NCBI RefSeq assembly: GCF_000308575.1
Contig: NZ_BAFZ01000119.1
Coordinates: 124,001 to 188,000, forward strand
From: Nocardia exalbida NBRC 100660
GTDB lineage: Bacteria > Actinomycetota > Actinomycetes > Mycobacteriales > Mycobacteriaceae
Length of the DNA: 64,000 nucleotides
Direction of reading: 5' to 3'
Both the position numbers and the translations under genes were made by a program. The notes under the pieces were generated by a model. That model ran no database searches. It saw nothing but the letters and a program-made list of their open reading frames with translations, and had not been told where the DNA came from. This document shows, in pieces, positions 33,298 to 42,321 of this stretch; positions within the stretch are counted from its first letter, which is position 1, and each line of letters starts with the position of its first letter.

Positions 33298-36279
33298 ATG
33301 AGCACACGGCCCGCCCCCGAGCCCGACCCGGACGAAACCGCCCCGGGGCGGCCCGGCCCGGCCGAGGTGTTCGAGGACGGGTGCACCGGAGCGGCCGGGC
33401 GTCATCCGGGCGCGGCGGCGAAACCGCCGCGCGGAGACCACCCGGGCACCCGGCACCTGGATGCTCACTCACCGGCAACCGGCAGGCGGGTGGGCTCGAT
33501 CGATCCGGAATCGCCTGTGGCCGAGGAGCTTCAGCACACGGTCCACACGCCGGTCGACCGTATGGCTGCCTCGCCGGGCACGGTCGCCTGGCACCGTGCC
33601 GAGGACGCGGACCCGCCAGGTGCGGCGCGGGACCCGTCGGTCGCTCGAGACACCGCACGAGCCGCCTCCGGCGAGGTCCCGGGCAGCACCGGTGAAGACC
33701 AGCCCGCCGCACCGACACGGAGCGCGGGCACGGAGCAAGAAGCATCGTCCGCGAAATCGGCGCAGCCAGCCGCCGAGCAAGACTCGGACGCAACCCGCAT
33801 GCAGGTCAACCGTCCGCACACATCGGCACAGGCAGCCGCCGAGCAAGACTCGGACGCGACCCGCATGCGGGTCAACCGTCCGGACACGCCATCGGTCACG
33901 ACGGAACAAACAGCGGCCGACCAAGACTCTGACCCGACCCGGGCACAGGTCGACCATCCGGACACGCCGTCGGGCACTGTCGCGTGGGTGCGCGACTCCG
34001 GACCGGAGAAGCCCCCGGCGTTCGCGCCGGACGAAATCCCCGGCACGGAAAAGGCGGGCGATCAGCCGATGACCGCGGCGGCGGAACCCGATGAAACGCG
34101 CCGCACCGCATCCGAACCCACGTCGTCGCCGCTGCGCACCTCCGGACGCAGCGTGCGCAGCGCGCGCACCCGTCCGGCGGTGCGGCGGCTCGGCGCGGGA
34201 CTGGTGCCGATCCCGACGGTGACGCCCGCCGATCCCCGCGACGCCGTCCTCACCGACGCGGTGGTCTCCGAGGGCAGGCGATTCTGCTGGCGCTGCGGCA
34301 AACCGGTCGGCCGGGCGACGGCGACCCGGCCCGCGACCACGGCGGGCACGTGCGCGACCTGCGAGGCGCCCTTCGACTTCCGCCCCACGCTGCACGCGGG
34401 CGACATGGTGGCGGGGCAGTACGAGGTGCAGGGCTGCATCGCCCACGGCGGACTCGGCTGGATCTACCTGGCGATCGACCGCAATGTCAGCGATCGCTGG
34501 GTCGTGCTGAAGGGCCTGCTGCACAGCGGTGACGGCGAAGCGCAGGCGGTGGCCATGGCCGAACGCCAGTTCCTGGCCGAGGTGGCGCACCCGAGCATCG
34601 TCAAGATCTACAACTTCGTCGAGCACACCGGCGCCGGCGGCACACCGGTCGGCTACATCGTCATGGAGTACGTGGGCGGCCGGTCGCTGCGCGACATCCT
34701 CGACTCCTACGAACGCCCGAAGCGCATGCCGGTCGCCGAGGCGATCGCCTATCTGCTGGAGATCCTGCCCGCGCTGGAGTACCTGCACTCGACCGGCCTG
34801 ACCTACAACGATCTCAAGCCCGACAACGTCATGGTCACCGAAGACCAGGTCAAGCTGATCGACCTCGGCGCCGTCGCCACCGTCGAGGCATACGGAAACC
34901 TCTACGGCACCAGGGGTTTCCAGGCGCCGGAGGTCGCGCGAACCGGCCCGACCGTCGCCTCCGACATCTACACCGTGGGGCGCACGCTGGCCGTGCTGAC
35001 CCTGCGCATGCCTTCGGAGCACGGACGCTACCTCGACGGGCTCCCCGATCCCGTCGACGAGCCGGTGCTGGCGCGCTACGAGTTCTTCCATCGACTGCTG
35101 CTGTGTGCCACCGACCCGGACCCGCGGCGGCGCTTCCCCTCCGCCCGTGCGATGTCCGCGCAGCTGTCCGGCGTGCTGCGGGAGATCCTCGCGTTGGAGA
35201 CCGACACCGAGCACCCGCAGTTGTCCACCGTCTTCGCGCCGCCGCGGACCAGTTTCGGCACCGAGGAGCTGATCAGCCAGACCGACGCCTACACCGACGG
35301 CCGTCCGCGCAGCAGCATGCTCGACGCCCGCGACGTGGTGGCCGGGTTGCCGATCCCGCTGCTCGATCCGGCCGATCCGTCCGCATCCCTGCTCTCGGCG
35401 GCGGTGCATCCCGAGCCGGACCACGCGCTGGAGGCGCTGCGCACCGTCCGCGAACGAGCCGAGGCCGATCCCGGCAACGCCCCGGAGACACTCGATCTGG
35501 AACTTTCCCTCGCCGAGGCGCGCGTGCGGCTCGATCTACGGGAGTCGGCCACCGTCCTGGACCTGCTCGCGCGGTTGCCCGAGCGAGAGTGGCGGGTGAG
35601 CTGGTATCGCGGTATGGCCGAGTTGCTCGATCGGGAGTACGAGCGCGCCTTCTCGAATTTCGACGAGGTCCTCCGTGTGCTCCCCGGCGAGCTGGCTCCT
35701 CAGCTCGCCCTCGCCGCCACGGCCGAACTCATTCTCCAGCATTGGGATTCGCCGGATCCCGAGCAATGGCGCGCGTACGCCGAGAAGGCGTACGAGACCG
35801 TGTGGCGCACCGACCGCACCGTGGTGAGCGCTGCCTTCGGGCTGGCCAGGCAGCTGGCCGCGGACGGCAGGGTGGACGAGGCCGTGCGGGCGCTGGACGC
35901 CGTGCCCGCCGCGTCGCGGCATTTCACCACCGCGCGGATGACCGCCGTGCTGTTCCTGCTCACGGCCGCACCGGTGGCCGATCTCGACGAGGCAACCCTG
36001 CACATCTCGGCGTCCCGGGTGCTGGGCCTGCCCACGGGCGAGAGTCGGGCGGTGCAGATGCGGGTGCTGGTGCTCGGTGCGGCCTTGGCCTGGCTGCAAG
36101 CGGGCAACACGCCGAAACGTCCCGATGCCACCCTGTTCGGCGCGCCGTTCACCGAACGCGAACTGCGGACCGGCACCGAGGCGGGGCTGCGCTCGCTGGC
36201 CCGCGGAGCGCCCGATCGCCAGCATCGCTACGCGCTCGTCGACCTGGCGAATGCTATTCGCGCGAAGACCTGGATCTAG
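33298..36279 (+). CDS. pknG: Serine/threonine protein kinase PknG with long repeat-bearing N-terminus
   Basis: 993 residues from ATG 33298, against about 750 in M. tuberculosis. In order: a disordered N-terminus (about 1-300) with three imperfect repeats at ~158-230; a rubredoxin domain with C330/C333 and C352/C355; a kinase domain (about 365-620) with K405, YNDLKPDN (D505, non-RD) and DLG (D522); and a C-terminal TPR region. It is soluble with no transmembrane helix. It should phosphorylate the FHA protein GarA/OdhI to shift flux between 2-oxoglutarate oxidation and glutamate synthesis. An internal ATG at 34069 would give a 736-residue form. I keep 33298 because it follows glnH by 7 nt and the codon use remains GC-biased. 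Confidence 0.93.
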   Translation: MSTRPAPEPDPDETAPGRPGPAEVFEDGCTGAAGRHPGAAAKPPRGDHPGTRHLDAHSPATGRRVGSIDPESPVAEELQHTVHTPVDRMAASPGTVAWHRAEDADPPGAARDPSVARDTARAASGEVPGSTGEDQPAAPTRSAGTEQEASSAKSAQPAAEQDSDATRMQVNRPHTSAQAAAEQDSDATRMRVNRPDTPSVTTEQTAADQDSDPTRAQVDHPDTPSGTVAWVRDSGPEKPPAFAPDEIPGTEKAGDQPMTAAAEPDETRRTASEPTSSPLRTSGRSVRSARTRPAVRRLGAGLVPIPTVTPADPRDAVLTDAVVSEGRRFCWRCGKPVGRATATRPATTAGTCATCEAPFDFRPTLHAGDMVAGQYEVQGCIAHGGLGWIYLAIDRNVSDRWVVLKGLLHSGDGEAQAVAMAERQFLAEVAHPSIVKIYNFVEHTGAGGTPVGYIVMEYVGGRSLRDILDSYERPKRMPVAEAIAYLLEILPALEYLHSTGLTYNDLKPDNVMVTEDQVKLIDLGAVATVEAYGNLYGTRGFQAPEVARTGPTVASDIYTVGRTLAVLTLRMPSEHGRYLDGLPDPVDEPVLARYEFFHRLLLCATDPDPRRRFPSARAMSAQLSGVLREILALETDTEHPQLSTVFAPPRTSFGTEELISQTDAYTDGRPRSSMLDARDVVAGLPIPLLDPADPSASLLSAAVHPEPDHALEALRTVRERAEADPGNAPETLDLELSLAEARVRLDLRESATVLDLLARLPEREWRVSWYRGMAELLDREYERAFSNFDEVLRVLPGELAPQLALAATAELILQHWDSPDPEQWRAYAEKAYETVWRTDRTVVSAAFGLARQLAADGRVDEAVRALDAVPAASRHFTTARMTAVLFLLTAAPVADLDEATLHISASRVLGLPTGESRAVQMRVLVLGAALAWLQAGNTPKRPDATLFGAPFTERELRTGTEAGLRSLARGAPDRQHRYALVDLANAIRAKTWI
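33772..33972 (+). repeat. Three imperfect repeats in the PknG N-terminus
   Basis: Copies begin near 33772, 33838 and 33916 (spacings 66 and 78 bp). They encode AEQDSDATRMQVNRP, AEQDSDATRMRVNRP and ADQDSDPTRAQVDHP. Each has a Thr followed by Arg behind an acidic run. Confidence 0.85.
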
Positions 36280-37487
36280 CCGCGCCGCTCGACCAGTTGC
36301 CGTGCGGCACGGGCGATGGCCAGCTCCTCGTTGGTCGGCACCACGAGCACCGCGACCGGCGCCCCGGACGGTGAGATGAGTCGCGCGGCACGGCTTTCCG
36401 CGGTGTTGGCCACCGGATCGACTTCGATGCCGAACCGGCTGAGCCCGGCCAGGGCGTCGGCGCGCACCTGCGGACTGTTCTCCCCGACCCCGGCGGTGAA
36501 GGTGATCGCGTCGACCCCGCCGAGTTCGATCAGATACGCCCCGAGGTAACGCCGCAGCCGATGGATGTACACGTCGTAGGCCAGCCGCGCGGCCTCGTCC
36601 CCGCTCGCGATGAGGCGCCGCAGTTCGCGGAAATCGTTCACGCCGGACAGGCCCTTGATGCCGGAATCCCGATTGAGCAGGGCATCGATCTGGTCGATGT
36701 CCAGGTGTGCCGACCGCGCCAGATGCGCGACGATGCCGGGATCGAGATCGCCGGACCTGGTGCCCATCACCAGCCCTTCCAGCGGGGTGAGGCCCATGCT
36801 GGTGTCGACCGGCCGACCGCCTCGGATGGCCGACGCCGACGCGCCGTTGCCGAGATGGAAGACGATCTGGTTCAGCTCGGCGGGGTCGCGGCCGAGCAGC
36901 TCGGCCGCGCGGCCGGACACGTACTCGTGCGAGGTGCCGTGGAAGCCGTACTTCCGGATGCCGTGCGCGGCGGCCACTTTGGCGTCGATGGCGTAGGTCT
37001 TGGCGGCGGCGGGCAAGTGGTGGAAGAACGCCGTGTCGAACACGGCGACCTGCGGCACTCCCGGCAACAGCGCCCGCGCGCTCTCGATCCCGGCGACGTT
37101 GGCCGGATTGTGCAGCGGCGCCAGCGCGGCGAGTTCGGAGATCGAGGCCACCACGTCGTCGTCGATCAGGGTGGGCCGGTAGAACACCTCGCCGCCGTGC
37201 ACCACCCGGTGCCCGACCGCCCGCACGCCCTCGCGTACCAGATCATGGCCCGTCGCGGCGAAGGTGTCGAAGACCAGCCGCAACCCGGCGGCGTGGTCGG
37301 CGATCGGCTCGCGGCGCTCGGTGGTCTCGCCGTCGACGCGATGCTCGAGCCCGCCCTCGTCCTCACCGATCCGCTCGACCATGCCGGAAGCCGCGACCAA
37401 GCCCGAATCGGGATCCAGCAGTTGATATTTGATGGACGAGGAGCCGGAGTTGATCACCAGCACCATGTTCTCGGCCGTCTCGCTCAT
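36276..37487 (-). CDS. ackA: Acetate kinase
   Basis: A 403-residue ASKHA-fold kinase that interconverts acetyl phosphate + ADP and acetate + ATP. Signature segments are VLVINSGSSSIKYQL, YGFHGTSHEYVSGRA, VFHLGNGASASAI, DTSMGLTPLEGLVMGTRSGD and TFTAGVGENS. GGGAGG lies a few bases before ATG 37487. It follows pta by 28 nt in the same direction. Its TAG stop shares the palindrome CTAG (36276-36279) with the TAG stop of convergent pknG. Confidence 0.96.
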   Translation of the reverse strand: MSETAENMVLVINSGSSSIKYQLLDPDSGLVAASGMVERIGEDEGGLEHRVDGETTERREPIADHAAGLRLVFDTFAATGHDLVREGVRAVGHRVVHGGEVFYRPTLIDDDVVASISELAALAPLHNPANVAGIESARALLPGVPQVAVFDTAFFHHLPAAAKTYAIDAKVAAAHGIRKYGFHGTSHEYVSGRAAELLGRDPAELNQIVFHLGNGASASAIRGGRPVDTSMGLTPLEGLVMGTRSGDLDPGIVAHLARSAHLDIDQIDALLNRDSGIKGLSGVNDFRELRRLIASGDEAARLAYDVYIHRLRRYLGAYLIELGGVDAITFTAGVGENSPQVRADALAGLSRFGIEVDPVANTAESRAARLISPSGAPVAVLVVPTNEELAIARAARQLVERRG

Positions 37488-37515
37488 CGAACCTCCCGCA
37501 TCCCGCCCGCCCGCA

Positions 37516-39588
37516 TCAACTCTCCTGCGCCTGAATGGCGGTGATCGCCACGGTGTTGACGATGTCGGCCACCAGTGCGCCGCGCGACAGGTCGTTGACC
37601 GGCTTGCGCAGACCTTGCAGCACCGGTCCGATCGCGATCGCGCCCGCGCTGCGCTGCACCGCCTTGTAGGTGTTGTTGCCGGTATTGAGGTCGGGAAACA
37701 CGAACACCGTCGCGCGGCCGGCCACTTCGGAATCGGGCAGCTTGGCGTCGGCGACGGTCGGTTCGATCGCCGCGTCGTATTGGATCGGGCCCTCCACCGG
37801 CAGCTCCGGCGCGCGTTCGCGCGCCAGCTTGGTCGCCACGCGCACCTTGTCCACGTCGGCCCCGCTGCCCGATTCGCCCGTCGAATACGACAGCATCGCG
37901 ACCCGGGGTTCGATGCCGAAGCGTTCGGCGGTCGCCGCTGAGGAGATCGCGATATCGGCCAGCTGTTGTGCCGTCGGGTCCGGCACGACCGCGCAGTCAC
38001 CGTAGGCGAGCACCCGGTCGGCCAGGCACATGAGGAACACGCTGGAGACGGTGGAGACCCCTTCCACCGTCTTGATGATCTCCAGCGAGGGCCGGATGGT
38101 GTGCGCCGTGGTGTGCGCCGCGCCGGAGACCATGCCGTCGGCGATCCCCTTGTGCACCATCATGGTGCCGAAATACGAGATGTCGGCGACGGTTTCGCGG
38201 GCCCGCTCCACCGTCATGCCCTTGTGTCTGCGCAGTTCGGCGTACTCGGCGGCGAACTCGTCCAGGTAACCGGAGGTGCGCGGGTCGAGCACCTGCGCGG
38301 CGGAGATGTCCACCCCGAGTTCGGCGGCACGCGCGCGCACCGTCGTCTCGTCGCCCAGGATGACCAGGTCGGCGATTTTGCGCTGCAACACCCGGCCCGC
38401 GGCGCGCAGGATACGGTCGTCGTCGCCCTCGGGCAGCACGATGCGCTTGCGATCGGCTCGTGCGCGCTCGATGAGCTGGTATTCGAACATCTGCGGCGTG
38501 ACCACCGGACTGGGCGGAACATCGATGCGCCGCAACAGTTCCACGGCGTCCACGCGTTCTTCCATCAGCGCCAGGGCGGTGTCCACCTTGCGCGGGTTGC
38601 CCGCGGACATCCGGCCGCGGGTGCGGTAGGCGGCCCCTGCCGTGTCGTAGGTGCCGAGTTCGGTGGTGAGGATCGGCAGTTTGGGCTTGAGCCCGGTCAT
38701 CAGCCGCGCCACCGCGGGATGCGGCAGCAGGCCACCGTTCATGATGATGCCCGACAGCGACGGAAAGCCCTCCGCCTCGTGCGCGTTCACGACGCTGAGC
38801 AGCACGTCCGACCGATCGCCCGGCGCGATCACCACCACGCCCTCGACCAGCCGTTCCAGGATGTGTTCCGCCGTCATGCCGCCGACCATGATCTTCAGCG
38901 CCTCACGGTGCAGCAATTCCGGATCGCCGCTGTACATCTCGCCGCCGATGGCGGTGCACAGCTCGGCCATGGTCGGCGCGATCAACAGCGGCACCTCGGG
39001 CAGCGTCCAGGAGGGGACGTCGAAGCCGCGCAGCGCCGCGGCCACCTCGTCGAGCCGCTGCGGGTCGCAGCGATTGGCGATGACGGCGACCAGCTGCGCG
39101 TGCTCGTGGGCCAGCTCGGCCGCGCACAGGTCGGCCAGTTGCTTCACCTCGTCCGGGGTGCGTCCGGCGCCGCGCACCACCAGCAGCACCGGTGCGCCCA
39201 GATTGACCGCGATCCTGGCGTTGAAGCGCAACTCGCTCGGGCTCGCCACGTCGGTGTAGTCGCTGCCGACCACGACCACCGCGTCGCACATCTTGGCGAC
39301 CTCGTGGAAGCGCAGCACGATCTCGCTGATCGCCGCGTCCGGGTCGGCGTGCACCTGCTCGTAGGTGGTGCCGATCGCCTGCGCGTAGTCGATGTCCGCC
39401 GTGCTGTGCTCGAGCAGCAGTTCGAGGATGTAGTCGGGCTCGGTGGTCGAGCGCGTGATCGGCCGGAACACGCCGACCCGCGCGGTCGTCGCACACAGCA
39501 TCTGCAGCACCCCGAGGGCCACCGTCGACTTGCCGGTGTCGCCCTCGGGAGAGGCGATGTACACGGCGGATAGAGCGTTGTCGGCCAT
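37516..39588 (-). CDS. pta: Phosphate acetyltransferase (long form)
   Basis: A 690-residue long-form Pta. The N-terminal DRTGG/BioD-like part starts VYIASPEGDTGKSTVALG with a P-loop (residues about 10-25). The catalytic PTA domain occupies the last ~330 residues (KRIVLPEGDDDRILRAA, YFGTMMVHKGIADGMVSGA, FPDLNTGNNTYKAVQR). It converts acetyl-CoA + phosphate to acetyl phosphate. ATG 39588 has no ribosome site but lies 7 nt after a TAAGCT -10 box. It forms an operon with ackA. The length equals the M. tuberculosis protein as I recall it. Confidence 0.95.
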   Translation of the reverse strand: MADNALSAVYIASPEGDTGKSTVALGVLQMLCATTARVGVFRPITRSTTEPDYILELLLEHSTADIDYAQAIGTTYEQVHADPDAAISEIVLRFHEVAKMCDAVVVVGSDYTDVASPSELRFNARIAVNLGAPVLLVVRGAGRTPDEVKQLADLCAAELAHEHAQLVAVIANRCDPQRLDEVAAALRGFDVPSWTLPEVPLLIAPTMAELCTAIGGEMYSGDPELLHREALKIMVGGMTAEHILERLVEGVVVIAPGDRSDVLLSVVNAHEAEGFPSLSGIIMNGGLLPHPAVARLMTGLKPKLPILTTELGTYDTAGAAYRTRGRMSAGNPRKVDTALALMEERVDAVELLRRIDVPPSPVVTPQMFEYQLIERARADRKRIVLPEGDDDRILRAAGRVLQRKIADLVILGDETTVRARAAELGVDISAAQVLDPRTSGYLDEFAAEYAELRRHKGMTVERARETVADISYFGTMMVHKGIADGMVSGAAHTTAHTIRPSLEIIKTVEGVSTVSSVFLMCLADRVLAYGDCAVVPDPTAQQLADIAISSAATAERFGIEPRVAMLSYSTGESGSGADVDKVRVATKLARERAPELPVEGPIQYDAAIEPTVADAKLPDSEVAGRATVFVFPDLNTGNNTYKAVQRSAGAIAIGPVLQGLRKPVNDLSRGALVADIVNTVAITAIQAQES

Positions 39589-39595
39589 GCCGCAG

Positions 39596-39601
39596 AGCTT
39601 A
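39596..39601 (-). promoter_or_regulatory. -10 element of pta, leaderless arrangement
   Basis: TAAGCT on the minus strand, 7 nt before ATG 39588, with no Shine-Dalgarno sequence between. Confidence 0.45.
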
Positions 39602-39767
39602 GTGAACCGAGGGCAACCGGGCCGCGCCGCGCGACGGCGATCACTCGCCGGGCAAGCGAGCGCGGCCGCCGCAGGGCCGCCCCGGAACACTCCAGGCCGT
39701 GAGGCCGAGCGGTAGCGAAGGGTTCAGCGGTATCGGTGACGCCCTCACCGGCCGCTTTCCGCCCCGC

Positions 39768-39773
39768 TATAGT
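39768..39773 (+). promoter_or_regulatory. -10 element of the F420-linked reductase
   Basis: TATAGT lies 6 nt before ATG 39780. No ribosome site is present, so the mRNA is probably leaderless. Confidence 0.5.
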
Positions 39774-39779
39774 CCGGGC

Positions 39780-40286
39780 ATGGCTGAGCAATTTCCGGAT
39801 CGGCAGTGGGGTTCGCGCACCAACCTGTTCGCCCGCGCGGCAAGCAGATTCGCGGCCACCAAGCCGGGCTCCCGGCTGGTCCGCGCCCTCACCCCGCTGG
39901 ACCGGGCGGTCCTGGAGCGCACCGGCGCCAAGTACACCGTGCTCGGCCCGATCGGCGCGCCGGTCATCCTGCTCACCACCATCGGACGCAAATCGGGGCA
40001 GCCGCGCACCCAGCCGTTGCTCTACGTGCACGACGGCGACACGCTCTATGTGATCGGCAGCAACTTCGGCCAGGCACACCACCCCGCCTGGACCGCCAAC
40101 CTCCTGGCGAACCCCACCGCCACGGTAGCGATAGCAGGCGAACGCATCCCCGTAACCGCCACCCCCGTGGAAGACCCGGACAAAACCCCCATTTTCCAAC
40201 GCTTCGTCGACATCACCGGCGCCTACTCCGCCTACCGCTCCCGCACCACCCGCGACCTCCGCATCTTCGCCCTCCGCCGGGCATGA
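39780..40286 (+). CDS. Deazaflavin (F420)-dependent nitroreductase-family protein (DDN-like)
   Basis: A 168-residue split-beta-barrel protein of the DDN/F420H2-dependent reductase family. It contains the family core VILLTTIGRKSGQPRTQPLL, then YVHDGDTLYVIGSNFGQAHHP and WTANLLANPTATV. These enzymes use F420H2 to reduce quinones, nitroimidazoles or other acceptors, and in mycobacteria activate nitroimidazole drugs. It is convergent with fgd1, the enzyme that supplies F420H2, 68 bp away. ATG 39780 is fixed by the TATAGT box 6 nt upstream. Native substrate unknown. Confidence 0.88.
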   Translation: MAEQFPDRQWGSRTNLFARAASRFAATKPGSRLVRALTPLDRAVLERTGAKYTVLGPIGAPVILLTTIGRKSGQPRTQPLLYVHDGDTLYVIGSNFGQAHHPAWTANLLANPTATVAIAGERIPVTATPVEDPDKTPIFQRFVDITGAYSAYRSRTTRDLRIFALRRA

Positions 40287-40354
40287 CGCCGCGAGTGGCA
40301 CACCACCGCGGCATCGGCCGAAAGGGCCTCGCCGTGGTGCGCCACTCGTGAACG

Positions 40355-41365
40355 TCAGGCCAGGGCGCGCAGGCGGGGGGCGAGGTCGCGCTGGAAGAGG
40401 TCGAGGAAGCGGCGCTGGTCGTGGCCGGGAGCGTGGAAGACCAGGTGGTTGAGGCCGGCGTCGAGGTAGGGCTTGATCTGGGCGACCGCCTCGTCGGGGT
40501 CGCTCGCGACGATCCAGCGCTTGGCGATCTGTTCGATGGGCAGCGCGTCGGCGGCGGCCTCCATCTCGATCGGGTCGGTGATGCTGTGCTTCTGCTCCGC
40601 GGTGAGCGAGAGCGGGGCCCAGAACCGGGTGTTCTCCCTGGCCAGTTCGGGATCGGTGTCGTAGGACAGCTTGATCTCGATCATCCGGTCGATGACCTCC
40701 ACGCTGCGCCCGGCCTTCGCGGCGCCCTCGGCGACGGCGGGCATCAACTTCTCGGTGTAGAGGTCCATGCCCTTGCCCGACGTGCAGATGAAGCCGTCGC
40801 CCGCGCGTCCGGCGTACCGCGCGACCAACGGGCCGCCCGCGGCGATGTAGATCGGGATGCCGCCCTTGGGCACGTCGTAGATGGAGGCGCCGACGGTCTT
40901 GTAGTACTCGCCGTCGTAATCGACGCGGTCGCCGGTCCACAGTGCGCGCATCAGGTCGACCGCCTCGCGCAGCCGCGCGAAACGCTCCTTGAACTCGGGC
41001 CATTCGCCGGTGTATCCGGTGGCGATCTCGTTGAGCGCCTCACCGGTGCCGACCCCCAGCATGACGCGATCCGGGTACAGGCAGCCCAAGGTGGCGAAGG
41101 ACTGCGCGATCACCGCGGGGTTGTAGCGGAAGGTAGGGGTGAGCACCGAGGTGCCGAGCTGGATGCGCTGGGTGCGCTCGCCGACCGCGGCCAACCAGGC
41201 CAGCGAGAAGGGCGCGTGCCCGCCTTTGTGCCGCCAGGGCTGGAAATGGTCGCTCACGGTGGCGCTGTCCAAGCCGTGTTGCTCGGCCAGCACCGCGATC
41301 TCGACGAGCTCACGGGGGCCGAACTGCTCCGCCGATGCCTTGTATCCGAGCTTGAGTCCGCTCAT
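40355..41365 (-). CDS. fgd1: F420-dependent glucose-6-phosphate dehydrogenase
   Basis: A 336-residue bacterial-luciferase-like TIM barrel, the same length as mycobacterial Fgd1. It is very similar throughout to the sequence I remember: LKLGYKASAEQFGPRELVE, SDHFQPWRHKGGHAPFS, GTGEALNEIATGYTGEWPE and IAAGGPLVARYAGRAGDGF. It oxidises glucose 6-phosphate to 6-phosphogluconolactone and reduces F420. Active-site His and Glu residues in SDHF and GTGE are present. GAGGAG lies 10 nt before ATG 41365; an earlier start would add 20 unrelated residues. It supplies reductant for DDN-like enzymes such as the convergent neighbour. Confidence 0.96.
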   Translation of the reverse strand: MSGLKLGYKASAEQFGPRELVEIAVLAEQHGLDSATVSDHFQPWRHKGGHAPFSLAWLAAVGERTQRIQLGTSVLTPTFRYNPAVIAQSFATLGCLYPDRVMLGVGTGEALNEIATGYTGEWPEFKERFARLREAVDLMRALWTGDRVDYDGEYYKTVGASIYDVPKGGIPIYIAAGGPLVARYAGRAGDGFICTSGKGMDLYTEKLMPAVAEGAAKAGRSVEVIDRMIEIKLSYDTDPELARENTRFWAPLSLTAEQKHSITDPIEMEAAADALPIEQIAKRWIVASDPDEAVAQIKPYLDAGLNHLVFHAPGHDQRRFLDLFQRDLAPRLRALA

Positions 41366-41510
41366 CTGCCACGCTCCTCGCGTTTCGTTTCGCTGCCATC
41401 GCGATCCGTTCTCGACAGTAGTCAACGCTGCCGCCTCCGCGCCGACGGCCTGGCGCGGATGATCTTCACAGCCTCCCGGTCGTGGCCGTTCCGGTCGCGG
41501 GGCGATAGCG

Positions 41511-41516
41511 GATAAT
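41511..41516 (+). promoter_or_regulatory. -10 element of the HAD phosphatase gene
   Basis: GATAAT ends 7 nt before GTG 41524. The ATG at 41515 lies inside this box and cannot be translated from the resulting transcript, which favours the GTG. Confidence 0.5.
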
Positions 41517-41523
41517 GGCCCGC

Positions 41524-42321
41524 GTGACCGCAGACGAGCCGATCCTGTCCTACTTGACCGATATGGACGGCGTGCTGGTGCACGAGGACCATCTCATCCC
41601 GGGCGCCGACAAGTTCCTCGCCGAACTGCGCGCCAACGACACACCGTTCCTGGTGCTGACCAACAACTCGATCCGCACCCCGCGCGATCTACAGGCGCGG
41701 CTGCGCCACACCGGGCTCGACATCCCGGAAGAAGCGATCTGGACCTCCGCGCTGGCCACCGCCACCTTCCTGAACGAACAGCGGCCCAACGGCACCGCGT
41801 ACGTGGTGGGCGAATCCGGGCTCACCACCGCCTTGCACGAGATCGGCTACGTGCTGACCGACAGCGATCCCGATTACGTCGTGCTCGGCGAGACCCGCAC
41901 GTACTCCTTCGAGGCGATCACCACCGCGATCCGGCTGGTCGAGCGAGGCGCCCGCTTCATCGCGACCAATCCGGACCCGACCGGTCCGTCCCGGGACGGC
42001 TCGCTGCCCGCGACCGGCTCGGTGGCCGCGCTGATCACCCGCGCCACCGGCCGCGACCCGTACTACGTCGGCAAGCCGAACCCGCTGATGATGCGCTCCG
42101 CGCTGCGTCGCATCGGCGCCCATTCCCAGTCGACGGTGATGATCGGCGACCGGATGGACACCGACGTCATCTCCGGCCTCGAGGCGGGCATGCGCACCAT
42201 CCTGGTCACTTCCGGCATCTCCACCCGCGCGTCCTTCGAGGCCTTCCCCTACCGCCCCACGATGGTGGTGGACTCCGTCGCCGACCTGATCGGGAAGACC
42301 GGGTCCCCGTTCACGGATTGA
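41524..42321 (+). CDS. HAD-IIA family phosphatase (NagD-like)
   Basis: 265 residues from GTG 41524. The HAD nucleophile motif is TDMDGVL, motif II is LVLTNNS, and the C-terminal YYVGKPNPLMMRSAL and MIGDRMDTDVISGLEAGM provide motifs III and IV. The cap domain is of the C2 type, as in NagD and p-nitrophenylphosphatase-like enzymes. It probably hydrolyses nucleoside or sugar phosphates. The next gene converges and the two overlap by 11 nt at the stops. Start choice rests on the leaderless -10 box. Confidence 0.88.
   Translation: MTADEPILSYLTDMDGVLVHEDHLIPGADKFLAELRANDTPFLVLTNNSIRTPRDLQARLRHTGLDIPEEAIWTSALATATFLNEQRPNGTAYVVGESGLTTALHEIGYVLTDSDPDYVVLGETRTYSFEAITTAIRLVERGARFIATNPDPTGPSRDGSLPATGSVAALITRATGRDPYYVGKPNPLMMRSALRRIGAHSQSTVMIGDRMDTDVISGLEAGMRTILVTSGISTRASFEAFPYRPTMVVDSVADLIGKTGSPFTD

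Noticed and set aside
34069..36279. Shorter pknG starting at ATG 34069
   Set aside because: It would give the mycobacterial length (736 residues), so it remains possible. The upstream frame stays open with coding-type GC bias and abuts glnH by 7 nt, so the long form is preferred.
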